Below, one piece after another: positions 34,279-42,167 of a stretch of DNA of 64,000 bases. Within the stretch, counting starts at the first letter, position 1; every line of letters starts with the position of its first letter. Under the pieces are notes generated by a model, which was not told where the DNA came from, did no database searches, and was given only the letters and a program-made list of their open reading frames with translations. A program made the position numbers and the translations under genes. Origin of the DNA: Bauldia sp. (GTDB lineage: Bacteria; Pseudomonadota; Alphaproteobacteria; Rhizobiales; Kaistiaceae); NCBI GenBank assembly GCA_028284325.1, contig JANQRX010000010.1:248001-312000 (forward strand), written 5' to 3'.

Positions 34279-35550
34279 TCAGTTCGGCAGCGGCTCGCCA
34301 CGTAGGACGTGGGCCTGCCAGTCCGCTTCGATCCGGGACTGGTACTCGGCCGCGATGTCGGCCACCAGCGCGGCGGCGAGACGGGCCGGGTCGGCCGCGG
34401 CATCGCCGAGGTTCTGCATGGCCTCGGCAACCGCCGCCTGCTGGCCGGCGTCGCTGACGCGGGCGACGTCGATCGCCCAGCCGCAGCAGAAACCGTTGGC
34501 CGGCTGGACCTGGGCCGCCTGGCGGTCGGGCCGCAGGATCAGGTTCGCCGTCACCAGCGCGGCCGCCTTGTTCGGCGCGTTGAACGGGATCGCGACGTAG
34601 TTGAAGTCGCCGATCAGGTTGGCGTCGAACGCGAACGCCCGCGACGTCGGCGGGACCAGGCCGGACTCGATGTTGCTGGCCGGGCCCGAGGGCGACTGGG
34701 TGAAGTCGAACTCGACCTCGCCGTTGGCGAACAGGTCACGCAGCTCGGCGTTCGAGGCCGGATAGGTTTCGCCCTCGCGCCACAGGTTCGGCTTCCAGGC
34801 GATCAGCATCTTCCAGACTTCCGGCGCCCACTTGTTGTAGAGCTCCTCGTTGAACGGGCCGACCCACTGGGCGTGGCCGCCGCTCACCTCGAAGAACAAC
34901 TGCTTGACGAAGCGCGTGCCGACAAAGGCACCGGGCCCCGGCGCGATGTAGCTGAAGCGTCCGGGATTGGCCGCGATCCAGTCGCCGAGTTCGGCGTAGG
35001 ACCGCGGAAGGTCACCCTCATTGAGGCGTGCCGAATCGTAGACGAAGTGGAACTGCGCGCTCGACCACGGGCTCTCATAGCCCTCGACCGGGCGGCCGAA
35101 GTCCAGGTTGATCGCCGGGTTGGCCCAGTCGACCAGGGCGGAGTTCGGAACGCCTTCAGCCCACGGACCGTAGAGCAGGTCAGCCTGGCGCAGCGTGAAG
35201 AAGTTCTCGCCGTTGATCCAGATGAGATCGATCGTGCCCTTGTCGCCGGTCGCCCCGGCTTCCTGCTCACTGATCACCTGGTTGACGGCGTCAACGGTGT
35301 CGGCGAGCGGCACCCGCTCCAGCGTGATGCCGTACTCCTCCATCAGCGGCTTGCCGTAGAAGTTGTCGACAAAACCGTTGATGTTGTCCGAGCCGCCCCA
35401 CATGTACCAGAACACCGTCTGGCCGTGGGCCTGCTCGACCACCTCGTCCCAGCTACCGAAGCCCGGCAGATCGTCCGCCACGGCATGGGTGCCGAATGCC
35501 GTTGCCGCGGCGACCGCCAGCACACCGGCCATTCGTTTCATCGTTTGCAT
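34279..35550 (-). CDS. YnjB-like ABC transporter substrate-binding protein
   Basis: 423 residues from the ATG at 35550, preceded by GGGAGG with good spacing; the signal peptide (MKRMAGVLAVAAATAFGTHAVA) supports it. The mature protein opens with QTVFWYMWGGSDNINGFVD and continues with IDLIWINGENFFTL, features of the YnjB/COG4134 family, whose ligand is not established. Context (GH51, isomerase, kinase, aldolase) suggests a pentose- or arabinoside-like ligand here. Confidence 0.9.
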   Translation of the reverse strand: MQTMKRMAGVLAVAAATAFGTHAVADDLPGFGSWDEVVEQAHGQTVFWYMWGGSDNINGFVDNFYGKPLMEEYGITLERVPLADTVDAVNQVISEQEAGATGDKGTIDLIWINGENFFTLRQADLLYGPWAEGVPNSALVDWANPAINLDFGRPVEGYESPWSSAQFHFVYDSARLNEGDLPRSYAELGDWIAANPGRFSYIAPGPGAFVGTRFVKQLFFEVSGGHAQWVGPFNEELYNKWAPEVWKMLIAWKPNLWREGETYPASNAELRDLFANGEVEFDFTQSPSGPASNIESGLVPPTSRAFAFDANLIGDFNYVAIPFNAPNKAAALVTANLILRPDRQAAQVQPANGFCCGWAIDVARVSDAGQQAAVAEAMQNLGDAAADPARLAAALVADIAAEYQSRIEADWQAHVLRGEPLPN

Positions 35551-35573
35551 AGTCATCCTCCCTTGGTTTCTCG

Positions 35574-37022
35574 TCATGCGTTGATGCCGTCCCGCTGCAA
35601 ATGATCAGCATAGGGCACCGGTTCGACAAGCCGCATCTTTTTCCATGCGGCGAGTTCCATGAGTTCGTCCGTTACGTCGCCTTGCCCCATCGCGAAATGG
35701 TGCTGATGGCCGCGAACGGTCAGCGTGTTGATCAGGTCCCAGAGTTCGATGGGCTCACCATTGAGATACGTCTTCGACAACCACCCGCGTGTTCCATCGT
35801 AGCCGGTCGAGGGGTGATCGACGACCTCCGACTTCACGACCAGAAGCTGGTCGGCGAACTCGTTGATGTAGGCGATCGACACCGGCTGGAGGGCGAAGAC
35901 CTGGTCGCCGGCGACCCCGTAGGGTCCGTCCGAGGCATTCCGCCCCAGCGTCACATGGTCGACCCAGCGGATGCCGTCGGCGTTGGCGAAGTGGCGAGGC
36001 GTCACCCCGCAATGCCACATCAGGAACGCCTGCCGGTCCGGATCGAGCGCTGCGAGGTCGAGGAGCGTTGACGAGCCTCTGGTCTCCGACAGGAGGTTCA
36101 ACACGTGCATGCTGACCGCGCCCAGAACGTCGCCTTCGCAGGACACCGGCATGTCGTGCTCGCTGCCGAGCCAACTGTAGGCCATGCACGGCGCGATCCC
36201 GTACAGTTGCTGGATGGTCGACCAGCACTGCACCGCCATCGTGTCGAACTCCATGTCCTGCGACAGGTCGTGAAGCGCGAGATAGAACCGGGTCACGCGA
36301 TCGAACGCGCTGTCCTCGCTCACCGTGACGCTGCTTGCCGCGGCGCGTATCTCCCGCGTCGCGTCGGCGACCCGGTCGGGCGCGATCGCTTTGGCCCGAT
36401 CCACCACCTCTTCGAGGTCGAGCGGCACCAGCGCGACGCCGAGGCGCGCCTGAAACGCCTGTTCGTCGGGCAGCATGCCGACAAAACCCGGGGAGATTCC
36501 GCCGATCCAGCCCACGCGCGTCCGGGCAAGGTTGGTCGCGGCCCTGAGCGCCCGCGCGGTGACCTCGAACCTGCGGCGAAACCCCGCCGAGTCCGGTGCG
36601 CCGTAGAACCATTTGAACGGGATATCGCGGTCCCGGAACCGGGTCTTGATGACGCTGGCGAAATGGTTCATCGATACCAGCGAATGCAACTGCACCTCAC
36701 CGTCCTGCCTGGGATCGGGGACGGACCAGAGCCCGATCCGCGGCGCCGCGTCCACCAGCGGATAGAGCTGTTCACCGGCGCTGCACGCCGCGTTCTGGAT
36801 CATGAGGAAGTCGAGGTCGGCGGCCCGCAACTCGGCGGCCGCCGCAGTGGCATCCGCTTCCGTCAGGATGGGCCGCTCGATGGCCGTCAGGTCGAAGCCG
36901 AGGTCCCCGGCGTAGCGCTGCAACGCCGCGACCGCGGTTTCGCGGACCTGGTACCTCTCGCCGAAATAGGACGAGATCGACACGCCGACGTAGCCGATTC
37001 GAGGCCGATGCCTGATCTTCAT
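35574..37022 (-). CDS. L-fucose/L-arabinose isomerase-superfamily protein
   Basis: 482 residues. The FucI/AraA C-terminal-like fold is shown by the metal-site motif CEGDVLGAVS (Glu about residue 292), the MAVQCWSTIQ segment and a His-rich GHQHHFAMGQGD (near residue 450). Such enzymes isomerise an aldose to its ketose with Mn2+; some family members act on sulfo- or phosphorylated sugars. It is the first gene of the nine-gene operon ending at 26822, 23 nt before the binding protein. Confidence 0.85.
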   Translation of the reverse strand: MKIRHRPRIGYVGVSISSYFGERYQVRETAVAALQRYAGDLGFDLTAIERPILTEADATAAAAELRAADLDFLMIQNAACSAGEQLYPLVDAAPRIGLWSVPDPRQDGEVQLHSLVSMNHFASVIKTRFRDRDIPFKWFYGAPDSAGFRRRFEVTARALRAATNLARTRVGWIGGISPGFVGMLPDEQAFQARLGVALVPLDLEEVVDRAKAIAPDRVADATREIRAAASSVTVSEDSAFDRVTRFYLALHDLSQDMEFDTMAVQCWSTIQQLYGIAPCMAYSWLGSEHDMPVSCEGDVLGAVSMHVLNLLSETRGSSTLLDLAALDPDRQAFLMWHCGVTPRHFANADGIRWVDHVTLGRNASDGPYGVAGDQVFALQPVSIAYINEFADQLLVVKSEVVDHPSTGYDGTRGWLSKTYLNGEPIELWDLINTLTVRGHQHHFAMGQGDVTDELMELAAWKKMRLVEPVPYADHLQRDGINA

Positions 37023-37104
37023 GAGGCAGGGCCGCCGGCGTGCGCGGTGTCGCGGGGGAGGGCCGTCACTGCGAAATCCATGTCTTCGGCCAACACCGCG
37101 CTCG

Positions 37105-37150
37105 TTGATTGTTTAACACCAATTTGAGAGTGCAAATTTGTTCTAATCAA
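37105..37150. promoter_or_regulatory. Nested inverted repeats in the isomerase/enolase divergent promoter
   Basis: AATTTG (37121-37126) and CAAATT (37133-37138) form a 6-bp dyad with a 6-bp spacer; TTGATT (37105-37110) and AATCAA (37145-37150) form an outer dyad almost on the same centre. The stretch is AT-rich and lies in the 168-bp region between divergent genes. It is a good operator candidate; no regulator gene is adjacent. Confidence 0.45.
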
Positions 37151-37190
37151 TTCCTGACTGTCAAGCTGAAACGGGGGGCCAACGGCGTTT

Positions 37191-38288
37191 ATGGCGGGGA
37201 AACTGGTGAAAGCGGACGTCGTCATCGTTCCGGTGACGGAGCGAACGGCGTGGCGGCACGTTGTCGTCACGTGCGACGACGGCCGGGTCGGGGTCGGCGA
37301 ATACACGCTGTACGAGCCGGCCATCGATGACCTGGTGCGTCGCCGGTTCGACCCGCTGATCGGTGCCACCGCGACGGACGGCCTGGCCCGGCTCGAGGCC
37401 ATGCCGATGGCCGATCTGGCCGAAGCCACGGCCGACTCGGCGCTTGACCAGGCGCTGCGCGACCTCGTGGCGCAGGAAGAGGGCCTGCCGATTACGCACC
37501 ACCTGAAGGTCGGGGCGACGTCGTCGTCCGTCCGCCTCTACGCCAACATCAACCGCAGGACCCGCGACCGCTCACCGGATTCGGTGGCGGCGAGCGCCCG
37601 GTCGGCGATAGCTGCCGGCTACGACGCGATCAAGATCGCGCCGTTCGACGATGTCAGCCCGGACAATTGCGACAGCGAGGAGGGCAGGGCCCTGATCGAA
37701 GCCGGGCTGGAGCGGCTTCGCGCCGCTGCCGGCGTCACCGCCGGCGATGCCGACCTCATGGTCGATTGCCACTGGCGCTTCACCACCGGCGCGGCCCGCA
37801 GCCTGATCCCCGAGCTCGCCGGCCTGGGAATCACCTGGTTCGAGTGTCCCATTCCCGAAACGCCTGACGCCGTCGCCGACCTACGTGACCTGCGCGCGAT
37901 GTGCGCCGACCGGGGCATGCGGTTTGCCGGTTGCGAGACCATGTTCGGGCGCGCCGGCTTCGCCCCGTTCGTGTCCGGCGGGGCCTACGACGTGATCATG
38001 CCCGATGTGAAGCACGCCGGAGGTCTGGCGGAGCTCATGCGGGTCGCCGAGGACGCCGAGAGGCAGGGCGTCGCCGTCTCGATCCACAATCCGAGCGGCC
38101 CGATCGCCCACACCCACAGCGTTCACGCCACCTGCGCGCTCGGCGGCGACGAGCGGCTGGAGGTCCAGTTCGACGAATCCCCGCTTTTCATGACGATCAC
38201 CGACCCGCCGCCGGTCATCGTCGCGGGCATGGCAACCCGCCCCGACGGCCCGGGGCTCGGCATGCGGCTGGAGGTGGACGGGGTGTGA
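37191..38288 (+). CDS. Enolase-superfamily (mandelate racemase/muconate lactonizing-like) protein
   Basis: 365 residues with the N-terminal capping domain and (beta/alpha)7-beta barrel. Metal ligands appear as Asp192 (MVDCHWRF), Glu218 (WFECPIPE) and the Glu in AGCETMFG; the acid-base region has only one Lys (DAIKIAPF, Lys148) rather than the common KxK, and a late His in SIHNPSGPIAHTHS. It probably dehydrates a sugar acid or related compound. It is divergent from the arabinoside/isomerase operon and may belong to the same regulon. Confidence 0.85.
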   Translation: MAGKLVKADVVIVPVTERTAWRHVVVTCDDGRVGVGEYTLYEPAIDDLVRRRFDPLIGATATDGLARLEAMPMADLAEATADSALDQALRDLVAQEEGLPITHHLKVGATSSSVRLYANINRRTRDRSPDSVAASARSAIAAGYDAIKIAPFDDVSPDNCDSEEGRALIEAGLERLRAAAGVTAGDADLMVDCHWRFTTGAARSLIPELAGLGITWFECPIPETPDAVADLRDLRAMCADRGMRFAGCETMFGRAGFAPFVSGGAYDVIMPDVKHAGGLAELMRVAEDAERQGVAVSIHNPSGPIAHTHSVHATCALGGDERLEVQFDESPLFMTITDPPPVIVAGMATRPDGPGLGMRLEVDGV

Positions 38289-38686
38289 GCGGGCGGCGGC
38301 GATGTAGCCGCGTCCAAGCGCCGACCGTGTCGTTCATGAGGCGCTGATCGTTCGGTGCTCCGGCGGCCGCTATGTACTGCGGCGTGAACGTCCGGCAGAG
38401 ACACATGTTGCGCCTCTAGGGGCATGATCCGTGGACGCTGAAGGACAGCGCCGCGGCGACCAGAACGGGTGCCAAGCATACGGCGAGCCAGCCGACCTCG
38501 CCCCATGTCCATTCATATGCACTCACGACGGGATGAACATAGCACCCGTCTCCCGATCGTCCATTCTTTGGCGGCGCCCACGGACGAGACGACGATCGTA
38601 TCCCGGACGTGCACGTAACGGCCGATCGCGGTCCAAACGGCGTCCGCGTGTTCGGTGGCCGGCGCGCCTGATTGGATCAGCCGTCC
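38289..38686. other. 398-bp region with one doubtful small ORF
   Basis: Apart from the 36-codon candidate described next, no gene is supported here. Codon use and composition fit non-coding or decayed sequence. It is the left border of the accessory island. Confidence 0.5.
38416..38526 (-). CDS. Possible 36-aa single-span membrane peptide
   Basis: A GTG-initiated frame coding 36 residues: a short polar start (SAYEWTWGEV) then one hydrophobic stretch (GWLAVCLAPVLVAAALSFSV) and a short tail. Small membrane peptides of this shape occur in accessory regions. There is no strong ribosome-binding sequence and no homolog is recognised, so it is only a candidate. Confidence 0.28.
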   Translation of the reverse strand: MSAYEWTWGEVGWLAVCLAPVLVAAALSFSVHGSCP

Positions 38687-39199
38687 CTAGTCGCTGCAGG
38701 TAAGCGGCGACGCCCACCACTCGTTTGCATGGCCAGTCCGCCGAAAATCGGCGGCGAGGAATTTCTTATAGCCTCGCTGTTCGCACAGCTTCGTCGCTTC
38801 CTTGATTTGGCACGGTCCGGTCCTCGTATCCGTCGCCGGGCACTGAATCCGCAGATTATTTCCGGTGGAATAGAACGTCGCTAGGTGCCGGCGAACCGTG
38901 GCGGCGGTGGTTGCTGCCAGAATCTGATTGATGCGGTCGCTTATGCCATCGGCCTGAAACACCTCAGCATGAAAGTCGCTGACGGCCTGCTCGTTTTCGC
39001 CGATCGCGGTTTCGATGTCGTCCAGTCGCTGATTCAACGCGAGGACTTCTTTCCATATCTCGCAGATGACGGTGAGGTTGCGGCCCTTGGAGGCTGATCC
39101 GCAGACCGTTGCCGGGTTGTAGGCCGTTTGCGCGACGGCGGGTGCCGCCAGACAGGCAACCATGAGCGCGACGGCGCCAGTGAGAAGTCGTTTGTTCAT
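38687..39199 (-). CDS. Secreted hypothetical protein with Cys-rich C-terminus
   Basis: 170 residues from the ATG at 39199 with a clear signal peptide (LLTGAVALMVACLAAPAVAQ). The mature part has a coiled-coil-like helix (WKEVLALNQRLDDIETAIGE) and six Cys in all, including CPATDTRTGPC and LCEQRGYKKF near the end, likely disulfides. No family is recognised. It lies at the left side of the accessory island, divergent from the endolysin gene. Confidence 0.65.
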   Translation of the reverse strand: MNKRLLTGAVALMVACLAAPAVAQTAYNPATVCGSASKGRNLTVICEIWKEVLALNQRLDDIETAIGENEQAVSDFHAEVFQADGISDRINQILAATTAATVRRHLATFYSTGNNLRIQCPATDTRTGPCQIKEATKLCEQRGYKKFLAADFRRTGHANEWWASPLTCSD

Positions 39200-39318
39200 G
39201 CCCAGTTTCCCTCGTTCGAACCGACCATCGGAGCGAGTAGAGCACAATTACCGCGTGTACGCGATGGCGCCCGCTGAGCGCTGAGCTTTCCAGAAGCAAG
39301 AGGACATCGCTGGACCCC

Positions 39319-40221
39319 ATGAAGCACCGCTTCGACGAGGCGCTGCCGCTCGTGCTCGCGCATGAGGGCGGCTACGTGAACCATCCGCGCGATCCGGGCG
39401 GGCCGACCAATCTCGGCGTCACGCTCGCCACCGCCCGCCGCTTCGGCATCGATGTCGACGGCGACGGCGACACCGACGTCGCCGACGTCAAAAAGCTGGC
39501 CCGCGCCCACGCGGCCGTGGTCTACCGCCGCGGCTATTGGGACGCGGTGCGTGGCGACGAGCTGCCCGCCGGCGTCGACTACGCGGTGTTCGACTATGCG
39601 GTGAACTCCGGCCCGGCGCGCGCCGCGAAGGACCTGCAGCGCGTGCTGGGGGTCGAAGTCGACGGCATGATCGGCCCGGTTACGCTCGACGCCGCGCACG
39701 ACGCAGACCCGGCGACGCTGGTCAACGATCTCTGCGATCGCCGGCTGGCCTTCGTCCAGGGCCTGTCGACCTGGTCGACGTTCGGCAGGGGCTGGGGCCG
39801 CCGCATCGAGGGCGTGCGCGAGCATGCCGTGGCGGTGGCCGCGCGCGCCGTGACGCCGCCGATCCCCAACGATCCGGGGCTGGCTCCATCGACGCCGGAC
39901 GCACCGCCGGCGCCCTTTTCACCAACCTTGGAGGCTGACTTTGCCATGAACATCATCACCGGGATCATCGCCCACATCGTTGGCGGCCAGGCGTCAAAGG
40001 CGATCGCCTCTGCGATCCCCGGCGTGCTCGCCGGCATCTTTCTCGGGCCGCAGGTGCTTGGCGAATTCCAGCAGGGGTTCGTCGAGGGCGGCGCCGGCCC
40101 GGCGGCCCACATGCTCGGCATGGCGCTGGGCGGGCTTTTCCTCGGCGGCGTGAACGCGATCGTCACGTGGTTCGCACCGAAGAACCGCGAGCCGAAGCCG
40201 GCCGACACTGAGGGCGCCTGA
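39319..40221 (+). CDS. GH108 N-acetylmuramidase (endolysin) with holin-like C-terminal membrane tail
   Basis: 300 residues. The first about 170 residues are a GH108 muramidase: catalytic Glu in LAHEGGYVNHPRDPGGPTNLG (Glu16) and the peptidoglycan-binding-like tail FDYAVNSGPARAAKDLQ, GVEVDGMIGPVTL. A Pro-rich linker (PPIPNDPGLAPSTPDAPPAP) leads to a hydrophobic end (residues 210-285, two or three helices) similar to a phage holin. An in-frame ATG at 39946 has a GGAGG at 39930-39934, so the membrane tail may also be made alone. Phage or gene-transfer-agent relic. Confidence 0.85.
   Translation: MKHRFDEALPLVLAHEGGYVNHPRDPGGPTNLGVTLATARRFGIDVDGDGDTDVADVKKLARAHAAVVYRRGYWDAVRGDELPAGVDYAVFDYAVNSGPARAAKDLQRVLGVEVDGMIGPVTLDAAHDADPATLVNDLCDRRLAFVQGLSTWSTFGRGWGRRIEGVREHAVAVAARAVTPPIPNDPGLAPSTPDAPPAPFSPTLEADFAMNIITGIIAHIVGGQASKAIASAIPGVLAGIFLGPQVLGEFQQGFVEGGAGPAAHMLGMALGGLFLGGVNAIVTWFAPKNREPKPADTEGA
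39946..40221 (+). CDS. Possible internally started holin-like protein nested in the endolysin gene
   Basis: In-frame ATG at 39946 with GGAGG 11 nt upstream would give a 91-residue membrane protein (MNIITGIIAHIVGGQASKAI and further hydrophobic segments). It matches the exact start of the membrane tail, just after the linker. Either the endolysin and holin were fused by loss of a stop codon, or both products are made. Evidence is the ribosome-binding sequence and domain border only. Confidence 0.45.
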   Translation: MNIITGIIAHIVGGQASKAIASAIPGVLAGIFLGPQVLGEFQQGFVEGGAGPAAHMLGMALGGLFLGGVNAIVTWFAPKNREPKPADTEGA

Positions 40222-40222
40222 C

Positions 40223-40525
40223 GTGGAGACTCTGGTCACCGAGCAGACCGGCGTCTCGGTCGGGCTCGTCGTGGCGGTGTTCGGCGTGATGCTCGTGCTC
40301 ATGCGCGGCGAACGCGCTGAGCGCCGGGCGATCGAGGACAAACTCGACGAGCTGCGCCTCCACGTGGAACGCGAGTTCGTGCCGCACCGGACCCTCGAAC
40401 TAACCGAGACCCGGCTGATCGCGGCAATGGACAAGCTGGGGACGCGCCTAGAGACGATGATCGCGCGCCTCGACACCCTGGCCACTGACGTTGCCGCCGC
40501 GCTTGGCAGGGGCGACAGGGACTGA
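40223..40525 (+). CDS. Small membrane-anchored coiled-coil protein (lysis cassette)
   Basis: 100 residues from a GTG one base after the endolysin stop. One N-terminal membrane span (VSVGLVVAVFGVMLVLM) and a long charged helix (RAERRAIEDKLDELRLHVER; MDKLGTRLETMIARLDTLATDV). This layout is common in small phage or transfer-agent proteins encoded beside endolysins. Exact role unknown. Confidence 0.7.
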   Translation: METLVTEQTGVSVGLVVAVFGVMLVLMRGERAERRAIEDKLDELRLHVEREFVPHRTLELTETRLIAAMDKLGTRLETMIARLDTLATDVAAALGRGDRD

Positions 40526-40557
40526 CCGGACCATGACGTACGAGCATGCCTTTTCGG

Positions 40558-41844
40558 TTAAGTCTGCCCGCCAACCGTTTCGGTCTCGAGGTTGGCCACG
40601 GGGAACCTGAGCGCACTCGCTTCGAGATTGACCATCAACGAGAACAAGAAGGCGAGGACCCCGACCGCATCGAGCTCGCTGACTTGGTAGTCGTAGGCGC
40701 CGGCGGCGTACAAACCGATTCCAGTCGTCAGCGCGGCCGAAAACAAGGTCGCCTTTGCTACACGCCATACCCGCTCACGCGAGTCCTTTCCCCAAGCAAT
40801 AATCTTCGCCAACGACGGTATTGCAGCGGAGGTTGCCACAGCAAACGCGACTATCAGGATCAACTCCCGTCTCAAGAGGCTATGGTATCCACTCAAGGAA
40901 TCGACATCCGAAAGCAGACCGGGACTAAGGTGATCCCTGAGTTGTTTTGGGAGAGGGACGTTGTCGGCAATCAGCTGGATTGTCGCTTCACTCGGGTTCG
41001 CTGCAAAAGTCAAAGACCAAATCTCTGCGTAGTGCAAATTATTCAACAGGAACGTAGTGAACAGCGTGGTTGCCGTATCAGAGACAATGAGGAGCACCGG
41101 AATAGCGACAGATCCGATGAACCCTATAGTAATGAAAGCATCGATTGCTCCCTTTATGTTTCTTCTCATAGCAAATCTTGAGAACAAATACTCATCAATG
41201 CCGTGAATACGTGCGGGTCGCAGCCGTCTTCGGGAAGAACGAACATTAAGGAGGAAAGACCAAACGGTGCCAAACGCGACCAAAGCCGCCGCCGAACCCG
41301 TTATGATGAACCACCTGATTATCGTTTCTACGGACGCGTTCACAACGTTCTGTGAAATGATAATGTAACAGAATACAGCAAGGAAAGCGAATTGCACGGT
41401 AGTGAGTGTAGGTCGTATTTTCTTCTTGAAGAACAGTGAGTATCGGCGACGACGTCGTTCTCGTTGTGGATCATAGTTGAAGATCAGTAGATAGATCAAG
41501 TCGGTCGCGACCGAGAAAATGACGTACAGGTAATACATACCGATACCCCAAACCACATTCCAAAAGATGACTGCCGTCATAATAACATAGTAACCTACAT
41601 CAGCTATGAATACTAAATATACGAAACTCCGCCCAACAGATGGAGTAAAATCATCATGAGAAACAGTGTTTGAGATGTGAAGCAACAGATTCAATAGGGT
41701 GAGAGTAAATATACAAATCAAGAATACGATGATGACGGTCATGATCGGAAGGATATTCCGACGTATCGCCCGGGCCGGAGACGCAATCGTGTTCAGATGC
41801 CCTGGCCAGTAGTGATGGAGGCTGCGCAGCCGATTCAAGAGCAT
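40558..41844 (-). CDS. AT-rich polytopic membrane protein, unknown function
   Basis: 428 residues with about 8-10 hydrophobic segments (for example MTVIIVFLICIFTLTLLNLL, VQFAFLAVFCYIIISQ, LILIVAFAVATSAAIP) and basic loops (RERRRRRYSLFFKKK). Base composition is visibly lower in GC than all neighbours, and Ile/Phe/Tyr/Asn use is higher, so it was acquired from another source. No ribosome-binding sequence is obvious and no family is recognised. It could be a defence or abortive-infection membrane effector, but nothing in the sequence proves this. Confidence 0.75.
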   Translation of the reverse strand: MLLNRLRSLHHYWPGHLNTIASPARAIRRNILPIMTVIIVFLICIFTLTLLNLLLHISNTVSHDDFTPSVGRSFVYLVFIADVGYYVIMTAVIFWNVVWGIGMYYLYVIFSVATDLIYLLIFNYDPQRERRRRRYSLFFKKKIRPTLTTVQFAFLAVFCYIIISQNVVNASVETIIRWFIITGSAAALVAFGTVWSFLLNVRSSRRRLRPARIHGIDEYLFSRFAMRRNIKGAIDAFITIGFIGSVAIPVLLIVSDTATTLFTTFLLNNLHYAEIWSLTFAANPSEATIQLIADNVPLPKQLRDHLSPGLLSDVDSLSGYHSLLRRELILIVAFAVATSAAIPSLAKIIAWGKDSRERVWRVAKATLFSAALTTGIGLYAAGAYDYQVSELDAVGVLAFLFSLMVNLEASALRFPVANLETETVGGQT

Positions 41845-42167
41845 AGACGACTATCGCGCTGGGCGAGGATGTGTGTGAAGAAAACGCGGCGGCCGAGCAT
41901 CGACCGCTAAACTCGGCCTCTGGCGAGATAGGCCATCGAGTCCGTCCTCTTGTTCCCGCAGGACCAAGTGCCGGCCATTGTCGCACTTCAACCCAGGATG
42001 GTCAAAGTTCCACCAAGGAACGCGCCCGGCCGGAACAGCCCCCGGTGACGGGAAGCCCGGTCGAAGCCGGGCCTCGGGGCCACGCCGGCAAGCATCGACC
42101 CCGGGCGACGTGCAGCATCGCTTCACCGCCGTTCCCGCCGGGGCGGATCTTCGGGAGGCGAGTCCTA
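41845..42167. other. 323-bp intergenic region upstream of the broken D12 methylase
   Basis: No gene is supported. A small GCCCGG-N6-CCGGGC hairpin occurs near 42055-42072, and the ribosome-binding sequence GGGAGG (42153-42158) of the methylase remnant is at its right end. Confidence 0.45.

Noticed and set aside
38523-38720. 65-codon minus-strand frame before the secreted hypothetical gene
   Set aside because: Arg-rich low-complexity translation, no ribosome-binding sequence, overlaps the 3' end of a better-supported gene.
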